Source of the DNA: JBIOJM01 sp044450785
Lineage (GTDB): Bacteria; Planctomycetota; Planctomycetia; Isosphaerales; Isosphaeraceae
Direction: 5' to 3'
NCBI GenBank assembly: GCA_044450785.1
Contig: JBIOJM010000342.1
Span: forward strand, 1 to 10,957
Length of the DNA stretch: 10,957 bases
Shown here one piece after another: positions 9,675-10,957 of the stretch (the first letter of the stretch is position 1; each line of letters opens with the position of its first letter). Both the position numbers and the translations under genes were made by a program. The notes below the pieces were generated by a model that was given only the letters and a program-made list of their open reading frames with translations, was not told the DNA's origin and ran no database searches.

Positions 9675-9702
9675 ATTTTAGCAAAATCGCCCATTCCGTC
9701 AA
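9675..9702 (-). promoter_or_regulatory. sigma-70-type promoter of EF-G
   Basis: On the minus strand: -35 TTGACG (9702-9697), 16-nt spacer, -10 TAAAAT (9680-9675) preceded by TGC, an extended -10. Five of six bases match at each hexamer, and the local sequence is AT-rich. This is the best promoter in the window and suits a highly expressed translation factor. Transcription should begin near 9668. Confidence 0.7.
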
Positions 9703-9725
9703 GGGTGAAGACACTCATGGCTAAC

Positions 9726-9739
9726 GTTCTTATTAGAAC
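9726..9739. promoter_or_regulatory. dyad GTTCT-N4-AGAAC, possible operator
   Basis: GTTCT (9726-9730) and AGAAC (9735-9739) are perfect inverse complements around TATT. The dyad lies in the divergent region, about 24 bp upstream of the EF-G -35 box and about 94 bp before the plus-strand membrane-protein gene. Size and symmetry fit a dimeric regulator, but no specific one can be named. Confidence 0.3.
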
Positions 9740-9832
9740 AAATGGACGACTGGTTCGTCAGCCTGATTGAATATATCGTCGTTGTATGCGAAAAAAATAC
9801 TGGTCCACGATCGTTCTCTCAAGGAGACATTC

Positions 9833-10612
9833 ATGTCGCGCGTCCCGACAGGAGGCAACGCCGGCGATCTGGCTCGGCTCATCGATCGTCGCCCGTTCGA
9901 GTCTCCCATCGGATTGAGGATGCTGGTTCCCGGCTGGCCGCATCTCTGCTGGAGCCAGCGTGCGCGCGGCTGGGTGTTTCTGGGCTCATTTGCGATCTCT
10001 CTTTTCGTGGGGCTCTGGACCTGGGGGACGTGGCAGAGCTGGGGCATTCTTGCCTTCACGTTCATCACACATGTCGCTTCAGCCACGGATGTACTGCGGC
10101 AACGTTCGTTCCCGATCGATCCCAGATGGACGGCCTTGGTCGTCGTCGCGGGGTCCCTGGGATTGTTCATTTACCTGCCGGCATTCTTCGTGTTGTCGCT
10201 CTTCGCCTGGCCGGGCTTCGAGCCCGATGGGACCGGCAACGGATTTCTCATCGATCTTTGTGCCTATCGCGGCTCCGAACCGCGCCAGGGCCACTGGATC
10301 TGGATGCGTCCCCCGCCGTACGGTGAGCCGCGAGCCGCTCAGGTTGTCGCGGTGTCCGGCCAGGAAGTCGAATGGTCCGGGCGGAGCTGGAAAATCGATG
10401 GGCAAGATCGCTCGCTGACCGCGCACCTGCGATTGACGGCCTGGCCCCAGGCCTGCCGGTTCAAGGTTCCGGCCAACCAGGTCCTGGTCGAGCCCCAGGA
10501 TGACGGCGTTTCAACTCCTCAGCTCGGTCCGCTCGTGCTCGTCTCGCCGGACCGGATCATCGGTCGCGCCTGGGCCCAGTTTTATCCCGTCTGGGATCGC
10601 CGATTGCTCTGA
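9833..10612 (+). CDS. membrane protein with degenerate signal peptidase I-like domain
   Basis: ATG 9833 is chosen because AAGGAG lies 6 nt upstream; the frame also reaches TTG 9767, without such a site. The 259-residue product has membrane segments at about 46-62, 66-84 and 101-127, followed by a C-terminal domain. That domain resembles the beta-rich part of signal peptidase I (S26): RQGHWIWMRPPPYGEPRAAQVVAVSGQEVEWSGRSWKIDG (151-190) mirrors the 'GD.v.f..P...krvvglPGe.v....g.vyinG' block, and QVLVEPQDDGVSTPQLGPLVLV (216-237) then RIIGRAWAQFYP (241-252) mirrors the last conserved box. The catalytic SMxPT serine motif is not visible (GFLIDLCAYRG sits there), and the catalytic Lys of KRVVG is Ala/Gln. 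It is therefore probably not a peptidase. Its role is unknown. It is divergent from EF-G and lies 168 bp upstream of a HIT-family gene. Confidence 0.7.
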   Translation: MSRVPTGGNAGDLARLIDRRPFESPIGLRMLVPGWPHLCWSQRARGWVFLGSFAISLFVGLWTWGTWQSWGILAFTFITHVASATDVLRQRSFPIDPRWTALVVVAGSLGLFIYLPAFFVLSLFAWPGFEPDGTGNGFLIDLCAYRGSEPRQGHWIWMRPPPYGEPRAAQVVAVSGQEVEWSGRSWKIDGQDRSLTAHLRLTAWPQACRFKVPANQVLVEPQDDGVSTPQLGPLVLVSPDRIIGRAWAQFYPVWDRRLL

Positions 10613-10780
10613 GGACCCATCTCGACGGCAAATCCAATTCGGCGGAAAAACGGGCGCGATCGCGACAAGAAGACTCTCTGTTGATATCATCTTGGGGAGA
10701 GACAGGTTAATCCGCGGCTTGGTTCCCGGCCAGGACGGGAGGGCAGGTTGGCAAATCGAGTCGCCCTGGAGTAGCGGGTC

Positions 10781-10957
10781 GTGCTGAATCGGATTTGGGC
10801 TCCCTGGCGAGCGCAGTACATCCAGGCGGCCTCGGCTTCGTCGGAACCCGCTCCGAATTGCTTCTTATGCCGTGGGTTAGCGAGTAAAAACGATCGAGAG
10901 AACCTGGTTGTCCTTCGCTGCCCGAATTCGTTCGTGGTCTTGAACCGCTACCCTTAC
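10781..10957 (+). CDS. HIT-family nucleotide-binding protein, N-terminal part
   Basis: Starting at GTG 10781 (GGAG 9 nt upstream; an in-frame TAG at 10772-10774 rules out an earlier start), 59 codons run without stop to the edge of the window. The translation begins VLNRIWAPWRAQYI, has a CxxC at residues 27-30 (NCFLC) and ends ENLVVLRCPNSFVVLNRYPY. This is the standard N-terminus of the bacterial HIT proteins related to Ap4A phosphorylase/FHIT, where 'WAPWR..Y', 'C.FC' and 'LNRYPYN.GH' are conserved. These enzymes cleave or transfer nucleotides from dinucleoside polyphosphates or similar substrates. The catalytic H-x-H-x-H lies beyond the window, so activity cannot be checked. No clear promoter was found in 10613-10780; a small hairpin TCCCG/CGGGA (10724-10728/10736-10740) is present. 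Confidence 0.85.
   Translation, partial: MLNRIWAPWRAQYIQAASASSEPAPNCFLCRGLASKNDRENLVVLRCPNSFVVLNRYPY

Noticed and set aside
7290..9770. Plus-strand open frame of 826 codons opposite EF-G
   Set aside because: It is the antisense shadow of a GC-rich conserved gene, rich in Asp, Arg, His and Leu as such shadows are, and includes intergenic repeats at both ends.

Overview
The window looks like high-GC bacterial chromosome, most likely from a planctomycete of the Isosphaeraceae/Gemmata kind. This is inferred from four things: an EF-G of the spirochaete/planctomycete/delta-proteobacterial, mitochondrial-EFG1-like type; a DUF3179-like protein joined to pyruvate phosphate dikinase; several membrane proteins of planctomycete style; and abundant short palindromic repeats between genes. 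No phage, IS transposase, CRISPR, rRNA or tRNA was recognised.

Layout. Positions 1-507 hold no convincing gene, only repeats: a cloverleaf-like palindrome (15-116), a common CCCTCGCCCC-type hairpin (195-234) and a small inverted repeat (238-279). Positions 508-2745 (minus strand) are a three-gene unit: an ECF sigma factor, a single-pass membrane protein in the place of an anti-sigma factor, and a larger membrane-anchored protein whose frame is cut by an in-frame TAG. Positions 3018-3452 (plus) encode a small retropepsin-like aspartic protease. A repeat cluster (3462-3577) separates it from the convergent pair at 3579-7157 (minus), in which a DUF3179-like membrane protein is followed with no gap by ppdK. 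This pair has its own good promoter at 7221-7249.

An inverted array of a 7-bp repeat (7264-7367) overlaps the stop codon of the next gene, elongation factor G (7359-9440, minus). EF-G is preceded by about 230 nt of structured leader and a near-consensus extended -10 promoter (9675-9702). Divergent from it is a membrane protein (9833-10612, plus) whose C-terminal half resembles signal peptidase I but lacks the catalytic residues. The window ends inside a HIT-family gene that starts at GTG 10781.

How the genes work together. EF-G (translocation) and PPDK (pyruvate/PEP interconversion) are housekeeping functions. The sigma-factor unit is a regulatory module of unknown stimulus that seems to be decaying. 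I see no multi-gene defence or biosynthetic system. The points most worth a second look are the interrupted sigma-operon gene, the PPDK lacking its regulatory threonine, the inactive-looking signal-peptidase-like protein, and the repeats placed at gene ends.
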